Shown here: piece after piece, positions 1 through 15,000 of the stretch | How the letters are laid out: the number at the start of each line of letters is the position of its first letter | Position numbering within the stretch: the first letter of the stretch is position 1 | NCBI GenBank assembly: GCA_023078555.1 | Contig: CM041199.1 | Span: forward strand, 2,786,513 to 2,850,512 | Direction: 5' to 3' | Length of the DNA: 64,000 nt | Origin: Ulva prolifera | Taxonomy: Eukaryota > Chlorophyta > Ulvophyceae > Ulvales > Ulvaceae | Position numbers and translations under genes: made by a program | Notes under the pieces: model-generated | Seen by the model: the letters and a program-made list of their open reading frames with translations, nothing else | Told to the model about the DNA's origin: nothing | The model's database searches: none

Positions 1-3000
1 ATGTGTCAATATGCATTGGGACAACATCCCAACATGGTCATTTTCTGACCTCACCCACGAGCTAAAGTTGCCGCAAGCCCCAAGAACGCGTTTGAATTTG
101 ACACCGCAATCAAAGCCACAATGTTCATTGCCCTACATTATATACATCATCCAAGTATGGCGTTCATTGGATGTGTCAATATGCATTGGGACAACATCCC
201 AACATGGTCATTTTCTGACCTCACCCAGAGCTAAAGTTGCCGCAAGCCCCAAGAACGCGTTTGAATTTGACACCGAAATCAAAGCCACAATGTTCATTGC
301 CCTACATTATATACATCATCCAAGTATGGCGTTCATTGGATGTGTCAATATGCATTGGGACAACATCCCAACATGGTCATTTTCTGACCTCACCCAGAGC
401 TAAAGTTGCCGCAAGCCCCAAGAACGCGTTTGAATTTGACACCGAAATCAAAGCCACAATGTTCATTGCCCTACATTATATACATCATCCAAGTATGGCG
501 TTCATTGGATGTGTCAATATGCATTGGGACAACATCCCAACATGGTCATTATCTGACCTCACCCACAGCTAAAGTTGCCGCAAGCCCCAAGAACGCGTTT
601 GAATTTGACACCGCAATCAAAGCCACAATGTTCATTGCCCTACATTATATACATCATCCAAGTATGGCGTTCATTGGATGTGTCAATATGCATTGGGACA
701 ACATCCCAACATGGTCATTTTCTGACCTCACCCAGAGCTAAAGTTGCCGCAAGCCCCAAGAACGCGTTTGAATTTGACACCGAAATCAAAGCCACAATGT
801 TCATTGCCCTACATTTATACATCATCCAAGTATGGCGTTCATTGGATGTGTCAATATGCATTGGGACAACATCCCAACATGGTCATTATCTGACCTCACC
901 CAGAGCTAAAGTTGCCGCAAGCCCCAAGAACGCGTTTGAATTTACACCGCAATCAAAGCCACAATGTTCATTGCCCTACATTATATACATCATCCAAGTA
1001 TGGCGTTCATTGGATGTGTCAATATGCATTGGGACAACATCCCAACATGGTCATTTTCTGACCTCACCCAGAGCTAAAGTTGCCGCAAGCCCCAAGAACG
1101 CGTTTGAATTTGACACCGAAATCAAAGCCACAATGTTCATTGCCCTACATTTTATACATCATCCAAGTATGGCGTTCATTGGATGTGTCAATGTGCATTG
1201 GGACAACATCCCAACAGGGTCATTATCTGACCTCACCCACAGCTAAAGTTGCCGCAAGCCCCAAGAACGCGTTTGAATTTGACACCGCAATCAAAGCCAC
1301 AATGTTCATTGCCCTACATTATATACATCATCCAAGTATGGCGTTCATTGGATGTGTCAATATGCATTGGGACAACATCCCAACATGGTCATTTTCTGAC
1401 CTCACCCAGAGCTAAAGTTGCCGCAAGCCCCAAGAACGCGTTTGAATTTGACACCGAAATCAAAGCCACAATGTTCATTGCCCTACATTTTATACATCAT
1501 CCAAGTATGGCGTTCATTGGATGTGTCAATGTGCATTGGGACAACATCCCAACAGGCCATTATCTGACCTCACCCACAGCTAAAGTTGCCGCAAGCCCCA
1601 AGAACGCGTTTGAATTTTACACCGCAATCAAAGCCACAATGTTCATTGCCCTACATTTATATACATCATCCAAGTATGGCGTTCATTGGATGTGTCAATA
1701 TGCATTGGGACAACATCCCAACATGGTCATTTTCTGACCTCACCCACAGCTAAAGTTGCCGCAAGCCCCAAGAACGCGTTTGAATTTGACACCGAAATCA
1801 AAGCCACAATGTTCATTGCCCTACATTATATACATCATCCAAGTATGGCGTTCATTGGATGTGTCAATATGCATTGGGACAACATCCCAACATGGTCATT
1901 TTCTGACCTCACCCAGAGCTAAAGTTGCCGCAAGCCCCAAGAACGCGTTTGAATTTGACACCGAAATCAAAGCCACAATGTTCATTGCCCTACATTATAT
2001 ACATCATCCAAGTATGGCGTTCATTGGATGTGTCAATATGCATTGGGACAACATCCCAACAGGGTCATTATCTGACCTCACCCAGAGCTAAAGTTGCCGC
2101 AAGCCCCAAGAACGCGTTTGAATTTGACACCGAAATCAAAGCCACAATGTTCATTGCCCTACATTTATACATCATCCAAGTATGGCGTTCATTGGATGTG
2201 TCAATATGCATTGGGACAACATCCCAACATGGTCATTATCTGACCTCACCCACAGCTAAAGTTGCCGCAAGCCCCAAGAACGCGTTTGAATTTTACACCG
2301 CAATCAAAGCCACAATGTTCATTGCCCTACATTTATATACATCATCCAAGTATGGCGTTCATTGGATGTGTCAATATGCATTGGGACAACATCCCAACAT
2401 GGTCATTTTCTGACCTCACCCACGAGCTAAAGTTGCCGCAAGCCCCAAGAACGCGTTTGAATTTGACACCGAAATCAAAGCCACAATGTTCATTGCCCTA
2501 CATTTATACATCATCCAAGTATGGCGTTCATTGGATGTGTCAATATGCATTGGGACAACATCCCAACAGGGTCATTATCTGACCTCACCCAGAGCTAAAG
2601 TTGCCGCAAGCCCCAAGAACGCGTTTGAATTTGACACCGCAATCAAAGCCACAATGTTCATTGCCCTACATTATATACATCATCCAAGTATGGCGTTCAT
2701 TGGATGTGTCAATATGCATTGGGACAACATCCCAACATGGTCATTTTCTGACCTCACCCAGAGCTAAAGTTGCCGCAAGCCCCAAGAACGCGTTTGAATT
2801 TGACACCGAAATCAAAGCCACAATGTTCATTGCCCTACATTTATACATCATCCAAGTATGGCGTTCATTGGATGTGTCAATGTGCATTGGGACAACATCC
2901 CAACATGGTCATTATCTGACCTCACCCACGAGCTAAAGTTGCCGCAAGCCCCAAGAACGCGTTTGAATTTGACACCGAAATCAAAGCCACAATGTTCATT

Positions 3001-6000
3001 GCCCTACATTATATACATCATCCAAGTATGGCGTTCATTGGATGTGTCAATATGCATTGGGACAACATCCCAACATGGTCATTTTCTGACCTCACCCAGA
3101 GCTAAAGTTGCCGCAAGCCCCAAGAACGCGTTTGAATTTGACACCGAAATCAAAGCCACAATGTTCATTGCCCTACATTTTATACATCATCCAAGTATGG
3201 CGTTCATTGGATGTGTCAATGTGCATTGGGACAACATCCCAACAGGGTCATTATCTGACCTCACCCACAGCTAAAGTTGCCGCAAGCCCCAAGAACGCGT
3301 TTGAATTTAACACCGCAATCAAAGCCACAATGTTCATTGCCCTACATTATATACATCATCCAAGTATGGCGTTCATTGGATGTGTCAATATGCATTGGGA
3401 CAACATCCCAACATGGTCATTTTCTGACCTCACCCAGAGCTAAAGTTGCCGCAAGCCCCAAGAACGCGTTTGAATTTGACACCGAAATCAAAGCCACAAT
3501 GTTCATTGCCCTACATTTTATACATCATCCAAGTATGGCGTTCATTGGATGTGTCAATGTGCATTGGGACAACATCCCAACAGGGCCATTATCTGACCTC
3601 ACCCACAGCTAAAGTTGCCGCAAGCCCCAAGAACGCGTTTGAATTTTACACCGCAATCAAAGCCACAATGTTCATTGCCCTACATTTATACATCATCCAA
3701 GTATGGCGTTCATTGGATGTGTCAATATGCATTGGGACAACATCCCAACATGGTCATCTTCTGACCTCACCCGGAGCTAAAGTTGCCGCAAGCCCCAAGA
3801 ACGCGTTTTAATTTGACACCGAAATCAAAGCCACAATGTTCATTGCCCTACATTATATACATCATCCAAGTATGGCGTTCATTGGATGTGTCAATATGCA
3901 TTGGGACAACATCCCAACATGGTCATTTTCTGACCTCACCCGAGCTAAAGTTGCCGCAAGCCCCAAGAACGCGTTTGAATTTGACACCGAAATCAAAGCC
4001 ACAATGTTCATTGCCCTACATTATATACATCATCCAAGTATGGCGTTCATTGGATGTGTCAATATGCATTGGGACAACATCCCAACAGGGTCATTTTCTG
4101 ACCTCACCCTGAGCTAAAGTTGCCGCAAGCCCCAAGAACGCGTTTGAATTTGACACCGAAATCAAAGCCACAATGTTCATTGCCCTACATTATATACATC
4201 ATCCAAGTATGGCGTTCATTGGATGTGTCAATATGCATTGGGACAACATCCCAACATGGTCATTTTCTGACCTCACCCAGAGCTAAAGTTGCCGCAAGCC
4301 CCAAGAACGCGTTTGAATTTGACACCGAAATCAAAGCCACAATGTTCATTGCCCTACATTTTATACATCATCCAAGTATGGCGTTCATTGGATGTGTCAA
4401 TGTGCATTGGGACAACATCCCAACAGGGTCATTATCTGACCTCACCCACAGCTAAAGTTGCCGCAAGCCCCAAGAACGCGTTTGAATTTACACCGCAATC
4501 AAAGCCACAATGTTCATTGCCCTACATTTATATACATCATCCAAGTATGGCGTTCATTGGATGTGTCAATGTGCATTGGGACAACATCCCAACATGGTCA
4601 TTTTCTGACCTCACCCACGAGCTAAAGTTGCCGCAAGCCCCAAGAACGCGTTTGAATTTGACACCGAAATCAAAGCCACAATGTTCATTGCCCTACATTT
4701 TATACATCATCCAAGTATGGCGTTCATTGGATGTGTCAATGTGCATTGGGACAACATCCCAACAGGGTCATTATCTGACCTCACCCACAGCTAAAGTTGC
4801 CGCAAGCCCCAAGAACGCGTTTGAATTTAACACCGCAATCAAAGCCACAATGTTCATTGCCCTACATTATATACATCATCCAAGTATGGCGTTCATTGGA
4901 TGTGTCAATATGCATTGGGACAACATCCCAACATGGTCATTTTCTGACCTCACCCAGAGCTAAAGTTGCCGCAAGCCCCAAGAACGCGTTTGAATTTGAC
5001 ACCGAAATCAAAGCCACAATGTTCATTGCCCTACATTTTATACATCAGCCAAGTATGGCGTTCATTGGATGTGTCAATGTGCATTGGGACAACATCCCAA
5101 CAGGGTCATTATCTGACCTCACCCACAGCTAAAGTTGCCGCAAGCCCCAAGAACGCGTTTGAATTTAACACCGCAATCAAAGCCACAATGTTCATTGCCC
5201 TACATTATATACATCATCCAAGTATGGCGTTCATTGGATGTGTCAATATGCATTGGGACAACATCCCAACATGGTCATTTTCTGACCTCACCCAGAGCTA
5301 AAGTTGCCGCAAGCCCCAAGAACGCGTTTGAATTTGACACCGAAATCAAAGCCACAATGTTCATTGCCCTACATTTTATACATCAGCCAAGTATGGCGTT
5401 CATTGGATGTGTCAATGTGCATTGGGACAACATCCCAACAGGGTCATTATCTGACCTCACCCACAGCTAAAGTTGCCGCAAGCCCCAAGAACGCGTTTGA
5501 ATTTTACACCGCAATCAAAGCCACAATGTTCATTGCCCTACATTTATATACATCATCCAAGTATGGCGTTCATTGGATGTGTCAATATGCATTGGGACAA
5601 CATCCCAACATGGTCATTTTTGACCTCACCCAGAGCTAAAGTTGCCGCAAGCCCCAAGAACGCGTTTGAATTTGACACCGAAATCAAAGCCACAATGTTC
5701 ATTGCCCTACATTTTATACATCATCCAAGTATGGCGTTCATTGGATGTGTCAATATGCATTGGGACAACATCCCAACATGGTCATTTCTGACCTCACCCA
5801 GAGCTAAAGTTGCCGCAAGCCCCAAGAACGCGTTTGAATTTGACACCGAAATCAAAGCCACAATGTTCATTGCCCTACATTATATACATCATCCAAGTAT
5901 GGCGTTCATTGGATGTGTCAATATGCATTGGGACAACATCCCAACAGGGTCATTATCTGACCTCACCCAGAGCTAAAGTTGCCGCAAGCCCCAAGAACGC

Positions 6001-9000
6001 GTTTGAATTTGACACCGCAATCAAAGCCACAATGTTCATTGCCCTACATTTTATACATCATCCAAGTATGGCGTTCATTGGATGTGTCATTGGGACAACA
6101 TCCCAACAGGGTCATTATCTGACCTCACCCAGAGCTAAAGTTGCCGCAAGCCCCAAGAACGCGTTTGAATTTGACACCGAAATCAAAGCCACAATGTTCA
6201 TTGCCCTACATTTTATACATCATCCAAGTATGGCGTTCATTGGATGTGTCAATATGCATTGGGACAACATCCCAACAGGGTCATTATCTGACCTCACCCA
6301 CAGCTAAAGTTGCCGCAAGCCCCAAGAACGCGTTTGAATTTAACACCGCAATCAAAGCCACAATGTTCATTGCCCTACATTTTATACATCAGCCAAGTAT
6401 GGCGTTCATTGGATGTGTCAATGTGCATTGGGACAACATCCCAACAGGGCCATTATCTGACCTCACCCACAGCTAAAGTTGCCGCAAGCCCCAAGAACGC
6501 GTTTGAATTTTACACCGCAATCAAAGCCACAATGTTCATTGCCCTACATTTTAAACATCATCCAAGTATGGCGTTCATTGGATGTGTCAATGTGCATTGG
6601 GACAACATCCCAACATGGTCATTTTCTGACCTCACCCACAGCTAAAGTTGCCGCAAGCCCCAAGAACGCGTTTGAATTTGACACCGAAATCAAAGCCACA
6701 ATGTTCATTGCCCTACATTTTATACATCATCCAAGTATGGCGTTCATTGGATGTGTCAATATGCATTGGGACAACATCCCAACAGGGTCATTATCTGACC
6801 TCACCCACAGCTAAAGTTGCCGCAAGCCCCAAGAACGCGTTTGAATTTAACACCGCAATCAAAGCCACAATGTTCATTGCCCTACATTTTATACATCATC
6901 CAAGTATGGCGTTCATTGGATGTGTCAATATGCATTGGGACAACATCCCAACAGGGTCATTATCTGACCTCACCCACAGCTAAAGTTGCCGCAAGCCCCA
7001 AGAACGCGTTTGAATTTGACACCGAAATCAAAGCCACAATGTTCATTGCCCTACATTTTATACATCAGCCAAGTATGGCGTTCATTGGATGTGTCAATGT
7101 GCATTGGGACAACATCCCAACAGGGTCATTATCTGACCTCACCCACAGCTAAAGTTGCCGCAAGCCCCAAGAACGCGTTTGAATTTACACCGCAATCAAA
7201 GCCACAATGTTCATTGCCCTACATTATATACATCATCCAAGTATGGCGTTCATTGGATGTGTCAATATGCATTGGGACAACATCCCAACATGGTCATTTT
7301 CTGACCTCACCCAGAGCTAAAGTTGCCGCAAGCCCCAAGAACGCGTTTGAATTTGACACCGCAATCAAAGCCACAATGTTCATTGCCCTACATTATATAC
7401 ATCATCCAAGTATGGCGTTCATTGGATGTGTCAATATGCATTGGGACAACATCCCAACATGGTCATTTTCTGACCTCACCCAGAGCTAAAGTTGCCGCAA
7501 GCCCCAAGAACGCGTTTGAATTTGACACCGAAATCAAAGCCACAATGTTCATTGCCCTACATTTTATACATCATCCAAGTATGGCGTTCATTGGATGTGT
7601 CAATATGCATTGGGACAACATCCCAACATGGTCATTTTCTGACCTCACCCAGAGCTAAAGTTGCCGCAAGCCCCAAGAACGCGTTTGAATTTGACACCGA
7701 AATCAAAGCCACAATGTTCATTGCCCTACATTTTATACATCAGCCAAGTATGGCGTTCATTGGATGTGTCAATGTGCATTGGGACAACATCCCAACAGGG
7801 TCATTATCTGACCTCACCCACAGCTAAAGTTGCCGCAAGCCCCAAGAACGCGTTTGAATTTAACACCGCAATCAAAGCCACAATGTTCATTGCCCTACAT
7901 TTATACATCATCCAAGTATGGCGTTCATTGGATGTGTCAATATGCATTGGGACAACATCCCAACAGGGTCATTATCTGACCTCACCCAGAGCTAAAGTTG
8001 CCGCAAGCCCCAAGAACGCGTTTGAATTTGACACCGAAATCAAAGCCACAATGTTCATTGCCCTACATTATATACATCAGCCAAGTATGGCGTTCATTGG
8101 ATGTGTCAATGTGCATTGGGACAACATCCCAACAGGGTCATTATCTGACCTCACCCACAGCTAAAGTTGCCGCAAGCCCCAAGAACGCGTTTGAATTTGA
8201 CACCGAAATCAAAGCCACAATGTTCATTGCCCTACATTTTATACATCATCCAAGTATGGCGTTCATTGGATGTGTCAATATGCATTGGGACAACATCCCA
8301 ACAGGGTCATTATCTGACCTCACCCACAGCTAAAGTTGCCGCAAGCCCCAAGAACGCGTTTGAATTTAACACCGCAATCAAAGCCACAATGTTCATTGCC
8401 CTACATTATATACATCATCCAAGTATGGCGTTCATTGGATGTGTCAATATGCATTGGGACAACATCCCAACATGGTCATTTTCTGACCTCACCCAGAGCT
8501 AAAGTTGCCGCAAGCCCCAAGAACGCGTTTGAATTTGACACCGAAATCAAAGCCACAATGTTCATTGCCCTACATTTTATACATCATCCAAGTATGGCGT
8601 TCATTGGATGTGTCAATGTGCATTGGGACAACATCCCAACAGGGTCATTATCTGACCTCACCCACAGCTAAAGTTGCCGCAAGCCCCAAGAACGCGTTTG
8701 AATTTGACACCGAAATCAAAGCCACAATGTTCATTGCCCTACATTTTATACATCATCCAAGTATGGCGTTCATTGGATGTGTCAATGTGCATTGGGACAA
8801 CATCCCAACAGGGTCATTATCTGACCTCACCCACAGCTAAAGTTGCCGCAAGCCCCAAGAACGCGTTTGAATTTACACCGCAATCAAAGCCACAATGTTC
8901 ATTGCCCTACATTATATACATCATCCAAGTATGGCGTTCATTGGATGTGTCATTGGGACAACATCCCAACAGGGTCATTATCTGACCTCACCCAGAGCTA

Positions 9001-12000
9001 AAGTTGCCGCAAGCCCCAAGAACGCGTTTGAATTTGACACCGAAATCAAAGCCACAATGTTCATTGCCCTACATTTTATACATCAGCCAAGTATGGCGTT
9101 CATTGGATGTGTCAATGTGCATTGGGACAACATCCCAACAGGGTCATTATCTGACCTCACCCTGAGCTAAAGTTGCCGCAAGCCCCAAGAACGCGTTTGA
9201 ATTTTACACCGCAATCAAAGCCACAATGTTCATTGCCCTACATTATATACATCATCCAAGTATGGCGTTCATTGGATGTGTCAATATGCATTGGGACAAC
9301 ATCCCAACATGGTCATTTTCTGACCTCACCCGCAGCTAAAGTTGCCGCAAGCCCCAAGAACGCGTTTGAATTTGACACCGAAATCAAAGCCACAATGTTC
9401 ATTGCCCTACATTATATACATCATCCAAGTATGGCGTTCATTGGATGTGTCAATGTGCATTGGGACAACATCCCAACAGGGTCATTATCTGACCTCACCC
9501 ACAGCTAAAGTTGCCGCAAGCCCCAAGAACGCGTTTGAATTTAACACCGCAATCAAAGCCACAATGTTCATTGCCCTACATTTTATACATCATCCAAGTA
9601 TGGCGTTCATTGGATGTGTCAATATGCATTGGGACAACATCCCAACATGGTCATTATCTGACCTCACCCACGAGCTAAAGTTGCCGCAAGCCCCAAGAAC
9701 GCGTTTGAATTTGACACCGAAATCAAAGCCACAATGTTCATTGCCCTACATTTTATACATCAGCCAAGTATGGCGTTCATTGGATGTGTCAATGTGCATT
9801 GGGACAACATCCCAACAGGGTCATTATCTGACCTCACCCACAGCTAAAGTTGCCGCAAGCCCCAAGAACGCGTTTGAATTTAACACCGCAATCAAAGCCA
9901 CAATGTTCATTGCCCTACATTATATACATCATCCAAGTATGGCGTTCATTGGATGTGTCAATATGCATTGGGACAACATCCCAACATGGTCATTTTCTGA
10001 CCTCACCCCGAGCTAAAGTTGCCGCAAGCCCCAAGAACGCGTTTGAATTTGACACCGAAATCAAAGCCACAATGTTCATTGCCCTACATTTTATACATCA
10101 GCCAAGTATGGCGTTCATTGGATGTGTCAATGTGCATTGGGACAACATCCCAACAGGGTCATTATCTGACCTCACCCACAGCTAAAGTTGCCGCAAGCCC
10201 CAAGAACGCGTTTGAATTTGACACCGAAATCAAAGCCACAATGTTCATTGCCCTACATTTTATACATCAGCCAAGTATGGCGTTCATTGGATGTGTCAAT
10301 GTGCATTGGGACAACATCCCAACAGGGTCATTATCTGACCTCACCCAGAGCTAAAGTTGCCGCAAGCCCCAAGAACGCGTTTGAATTTACACCGCAATCA
10401 AAGCCACAATGTTCATTGCCCTACATTTTATACATCATCCAAGTATGGCGTTCATTGGATGTGTCAATATGCATTGGGACAACATCCCAACAGGGTCATT
10501 ATCTGACCTCACCCACGAGCTAAAGTTGCCGCAAGCCCCAAGAACGCGTTTGAATTTGACACCGAAATCAAAGCCACAATGTTCATTGCCCTACATTTAT
10601 ACATCATCCAAGTATGGCGTTCATTGGATGTGTCAATATGCATTGGGACAACATCCCAACATGGTCATTTTCTGACCTCACCCAGAGCTAAAGTTGCCGC
10701 AAGCCCCAAGAACGCGTTTGAATTTGACACCGAAATCAAAGCCACAATGTTCATTGCCCTACATTTTATACATCAGCCAAGTATGGCGTTCATTGGATGT
10801 GTCAATGTGCATTGGGACAACATCCCAACAGGGTCATTATCTGACCTCACCCACAGCTAAAGTTGCCGCAAGCCCCAAGAACGCGTTTGAATTTAACACC
10901 GCAATCAAAGCCACAATGTTCATTGCCCTACATTATATACATCATCCAAGTATGGCGTTCATTGGATGTGTCAATATGCATTGGGACAACATCCCAACAT
11001 GGTCATTTTCTGACCTCACCCAGAGCTAAAGTTGCCGCAAGCCCCAAGAACGCGTTTGAATTTGACACCGAAATCAAAGCCACAATGTTCATTGCCCTAC
11101 ATTTTATACATCATCCAAGTATGGCGTTCATTGGATGTGTCAATGTGCATTGGGACAACATCCCAACAGGGTCATTATCTGACCTCACCCACGAGCTAAA
11201 GTTGCCGCAAGCCCCAAGAACGCGTTTGAATTTGACACCGAAATCAAAGCCACAATGTTCATTGCCCTACATTTTATACATCATCCAAGTATGGCGTTCA
11301 TTGGATGTGTCAATGTGCATTGGGACAACATCCCAACAGGGTCATTATCTGACCTCACCCACGAGCTAAAGTTGCCGCAAGCCCCAAGAACGCGTTTGAA
11401 TTTAACACCGAAATCAAAGCCACAATGTTCATTGCCCTACATTTTATACATCATCCAAGTATGGCGTTCATTGGATGTGTCAATATGCATTGGGACAACA
11501 TCCCAACAGGGTCATTATCTGACCTCACCCACGAGCTAAAGTTGCCGCAAGCCCCAAGAACGCGTTTGAATTTGACACCGAAATCAAAGCCACAATGTTC
11601 ATTGCCCTACATTTTATACATCAGCCAAGTATGGCGTTCATTGGATGTGTCAATGTGCATTGGGACAACATCCCAACAGGGTCCATTATCTGACCTCACC
11701 CAGAGCTAAAGTTGCCGCAAGCCCCAAGAACGCGTTTGAATTTACACCGCAATCAAAGCCACAATGTTCATTGCCCTACATTTATACATCATCCAAGTAT
11801 GGCGTTCATTGGATGTGTCAATATGCATTGGGACAACATCCCAACATGGTCATCTTCTGACCTCACCCGGAGCTAAAGTTGCCGCAAGCCCCAAGAACGC
11901 GTTTGAATTTGACACCGAAATCAAAGCCACAATGTTCATTGCCCTACATTATATACATCATCCAAGTATGGCGTTCATTGGATGTGTCAATATGCATTGG

Positions 12001-15000
12001 GACAACATCCCAACATGGTCATTTTCTGACCTCACCCGGAGCTAAAGTTGCCGCAAGCCCCAAGAACGCGTTTGAATTTGACACCGAAATCAAAGCCACA
12101 ATGTTCATTGCCCTACATTATATACATCATCCAAGTATGGCGTTCATTGGATGTGTCAATATGCATTGGGACAACATCCCAACAGGGTCATTATCTGACC
12201 TCACCCAGAGCTAAAGTTGCCGCAAGCCCCAAGAACGCGTTTGAATTTGACACCGCAATCAAAGCCACAATGTTCATTGCCCTACATTATATACATCATC
12301 CAAGTATGGCGTTCATTGGATGTGTCAATATGCATTGGGACAACATCCCAACATGGTCATTTTCTGACCTCACCCAGAGCTAAAGTTGCCGCAAGCCCCA
12401 AGAACGCGTTTGAATTTGACACCGAAATCAAAGCCACAATGTTCATTGCCCTACATTTTATACATCAGCCAAGTATGGCGTTCATTGGATGTGTCAATGT
12501 GCATTGGGACAACATCCCAACAGGGCCATTATCTGACCTCACCCACAGCTAAAGTTGCCGCAAGCCCCAAGAACGCGTTTGAATTTTACACCGCAATCAA
12601 AGCCACAATGTTCATTGCCCTACATTATATACATCATCCAAGTATGGCGTTCATTGGATGTGTCAATATGCATTGGGACAACATCCCAACATGGTCATTT
12701 TCTGACCTCACCCACGAGCTAAAGTTGCCGCAAGCCCCAAGAACGCGTTTGAATTTGACACCGAAATCAAAGCCACAATGTTCATTGCCCTACATTTTAT
12801 ACATCATCCAAGTATGGCGTTCATTGGATGTGTCAATGTGCATTGGGACAACATCCCAACAGGGTCATTATCTGACCTCACCCACAGCTAAAGTTGCCGC
12901 AAGCCCCAAGAACGCGTTTGAATTTGACACCGAAATCAAAGCCACAATGTTCATTGCCCTACATTATATACATCATCCAAGTATGGCGTTCATTGGATGT
13001 GTCAATATGCATTGGGACAACATCCCAACATGGTCATTTTCTGACCTCACCCGAGCTAAAGTTGCCGCAAGCCCCAAGAACGCGTTTGAATTTGACACCG
13101 AAATCAAAGCCACAATGTTCATTGCCCTACATTATATACATCATCCAAGTATGGCGTTCATTGGATGTGTCAATATGCATTGGGACAACATCCCAACATG
13201 GTCATTTTCTGACCTCACCCAGAGCTAAAGTTGCCGCAAGCCCCAAGAACGCGTTTGAATTTGACACCGAAATCAAAGCCACAATGTTCATTGCCCTACA
13301 TTTTATACATCATCCAAGTATGGCGTTCATTGGATGTGTCAATGTGCATTGGGACAACATCCCAACATGGTCATTTTCTGACCTCACCCGAGCTAAAGTT
13401 GCCGCAAGCCCCAAGAACGCGTTTGAATTTGACACCGAAATCAAAGCCACAATGTTCATTGCCCTACATTTTATACATCATCCAAGTATGGCGTTCATTG
13501 GATGTGTCAATGTGCATTGGGACAACATCCCAACAGGGTCATTATCTGACCTCACCCACAGCTAAAGTTGCCGCAAGCCCCAAGAACGCGTTTGAATTTA
13601 ACACCGCAATCAAAGCCACAATGTTCATTGCCCTACATTATATACATCATCCAAGTATGGCGTTCATTGGATGTGTCAATATGCATTGGGACAACATCCC
13701 AACATGGTCATTTCTGACCTCACCCGAGCTAAAGTTGCCGCAAGCCCCAAGAACGCGTTTGAATTTGACACCGAAATCAAAGCCACAATGTTCATTGCCC
13801 TACATTATATACATCATCCAAGTATGGCGTTCATTGGATGTGTCAATATGCATTGGGACAACATCCCAACATGGTCATTATCTGACCTCACCCGGAGCTA
13901 AAGTTGCCGCAAGCCCCAAGAACGCGTTTGAATTTGACACCGAAATCAAAGCCACAATGTTCATTGCCCTACATTATATACATCATCCAAGTATGGCGTT
14001 CATTGGATGTGTCAATATGCATTGGGACAACATCCCAACATGGTCATTTTCTGACCTCACCCAGAGCTAAAGTTGCCGCAAGCCCCAAGAACGCGTTTGA
14101 ATTTGACACCGAAATCAAAGCCACAATGTTCATTGCCCTACATTTTATACATCAGCCAAGTATGGCGTTCATTGGATGTGTCAATGTGCATTGGGACAAC
14201 ATCCCAACAGGGTCATTATCTGACCTCACCCACGAGCTAAAGTTGCCGCAAGCCCCAAGAACGCGTTTGAATTTAACACCGCAATCAAAGCCACAATGTT
14301 CATTGCCCTACATTATATACATCATCCAAGTATGGCGTTCATTGGATGTGTCAATATGCATTGGGACAACATCCCAACATGGTCATTTTCTGACCTCACC
14401 CAGAGCTAAAGTTGCCGCAAGCCCCAAGAACGCGTTTGAATTTGACACCGAAATCAAAGCCACAATGTTCATTGCCCTACATTTTATACATCAGCCAAGT
14501 ATGGCGTTCATTGGATGTGTCAATGTGCATTGGGACAACATCCCAACAGGGTCATTATCTGACCTCACCCACAGCTAAAGTTGCCGCAAGCCCCAAGAAC
14601 GCGTTTGAATTTAACACCGCAATCAAAGCCACAATGTTCATTGCCCTACATTATATACATCATCCAAGTATGGCGTTCATTGGATGTGTCAATATGCATT
14701 GGGACAACATCCCAACATGGTCATTTTCTGACCTCACCCAGAGCTAAAGTTGCCGCAAGCCCCAAGAACGCGTTTGAATTTGACACCGAAATCAAAGCCA
14801 CAATGTTCATTGCCCTACATTTTATACATCAGCCAAGTATGGCGTTCATTGGATGTGTCAATGTGCATTGGGACAACATCCCAACAGGGCCATTATCTGA
14901 CCTCACCCACAGCTAAAGTTGCCGCAAGCCCCAAGAACGCGTTTGAATTTTACACCGCAATCAAAGCCACAATGTTCATTGCCCTACATTTTAAACATCA

